Shown piece by piece: positions 4,996 through 5,183 of a DNA stretch of 5,183 nucleotides. The first letter of the stretch is position 1, and the number at the start of each line of letters is the position of its first letter. Both the position numbers and the translations under genes were made by a program. Below the pieces are notes generated by a model. It was not told the DNA's origin and ran no database searches. It worked only from the letters and a program-made list of their open reading frames with translations. This stretch comes from a bacterium (lineage in GTDB: Bacteria; Planctomycetota; Planctomycetia; Pirellulales; Pirellulaceae): positions 1-5,183 of the forward strand of contig JAUIHJ010000614.1 of assembly GCA_030432015.1 (NCBI GenBank), given 5' to 3'.

Positions 4996-5183
4996 TTACC
5001 GGCGTTTTGCTGTGCGAACCACGATCAGCCAGTCCTGATCAGCGCGATTTGGCGCGCGTCCCAGATCGACCTCTGCGCCGCCGGTAACCTGGCTTACGGA
5101 GCCGGCGCTCAAGTCTCCACCGCTCCGGGGATCGAACCATCTGACCTGAAACGTACCTGCGGCATCCGCCAGTTTCAGGCGGC
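4996..5183 (-). CDS. C-terminal end of a glycoside-hydrolase-type protein with a putative collagen-binding domain (5' end outside window)
   Basis: Only the last 61 residues lie in the window; the frame is open to the right edge and stops at TAA (4998-4996). The fragment contains VRWFDPRSGG, a short strand region with Gly/Ser turns, then APNRADQDWLIVV and a basic end TAKRR. This WF-P-R-GG and DQDW pattern is what I recall from the 'putative collagen-binding domain of a collagenase' family, a small beta domain found at the C-terminus of DUF4038-type glycoside hydrolases common in planctomycetes and Bacteroidetes. The family name is therefore an assignment by motif memory. The catalytic part and any signal peptide are outside the window, so substrate cannot be judged. 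The gene runs in the same direction as the cold-shock gene, about 375 bp upstream of it, with no sign of coupling. Confidence 0.7.
   Translation of the reverse strand, partial: RLKLADAAGTFQVRWFDPRSGGDLSAGSVSQVTGGAEVDLGRAPNRADQDWLIVVRTAKRR

Overview
The window looks like chromosomal DNA of a planctomycete, most likely a Pirellulales-type bacterium. It is moderately GC-rich. Three genes support this reading: a roughly 400-residue adenylate-kinase-like protein with a long extra C-terminal domain, a short divergent cold-shock protein, and the tail of a secreted-type glycoside hydrolase ending in a 'putative collagen-binding' domain. The taxon is inferred from recalled family resemblance and was not tested by a search.

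Layout from left to right. Bases 1-2019 (+) hold most of a DeaD/CsdA-type DEAD-box RNA helicase. Its frame is open at base 1, so the true start lies upstream. After a gap of about 190 bp with a candidate promoter and a clear Shine-Dalgarno comes a small four-helix membrane protein of unknown function (2212-2730, +). A 122-bp gap with two inverted repeats leads to the adenylate-kinase-like gene (2853-4046, +). Beyond it lies about 320 bp without a convincing gene. This stretch holds a near-perfect second copy of the last 11 codons of the kinase gene, including the stop, and a widely spaced 10-bp inverted repeat. A perfect 11-bp-stem terminator (4365-4398) ends the oppositely oriented cold-shock gene (4422-4619, -), which has its own plausible sigma70-type promoter and an AU-rich hairpin touching its ribosome-binding site. 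The last 185 bp (-) encode the C-terminus of the hydrolase.

How the genes relate. The helicase and the cold-shock protein are both RNA-remodelling proteins typical of growth at low temperature, but they are separated and on opposite strands, so they are neighbours rather than an operon. The three + strand genes are co-directional, with gaps of 120-190 bp and possible hairpin stops between them, so separate transcription is as likely as an operon. I see no defence system, CRISPR array, tRNA, rRNA or intact mobile element. The two most notable items are the kinase, which has a shortened NMP-binding region and a long uncharacterised C-terminal domain, and the duplicated kinase 3' end, which could be a recombination or integration scar.
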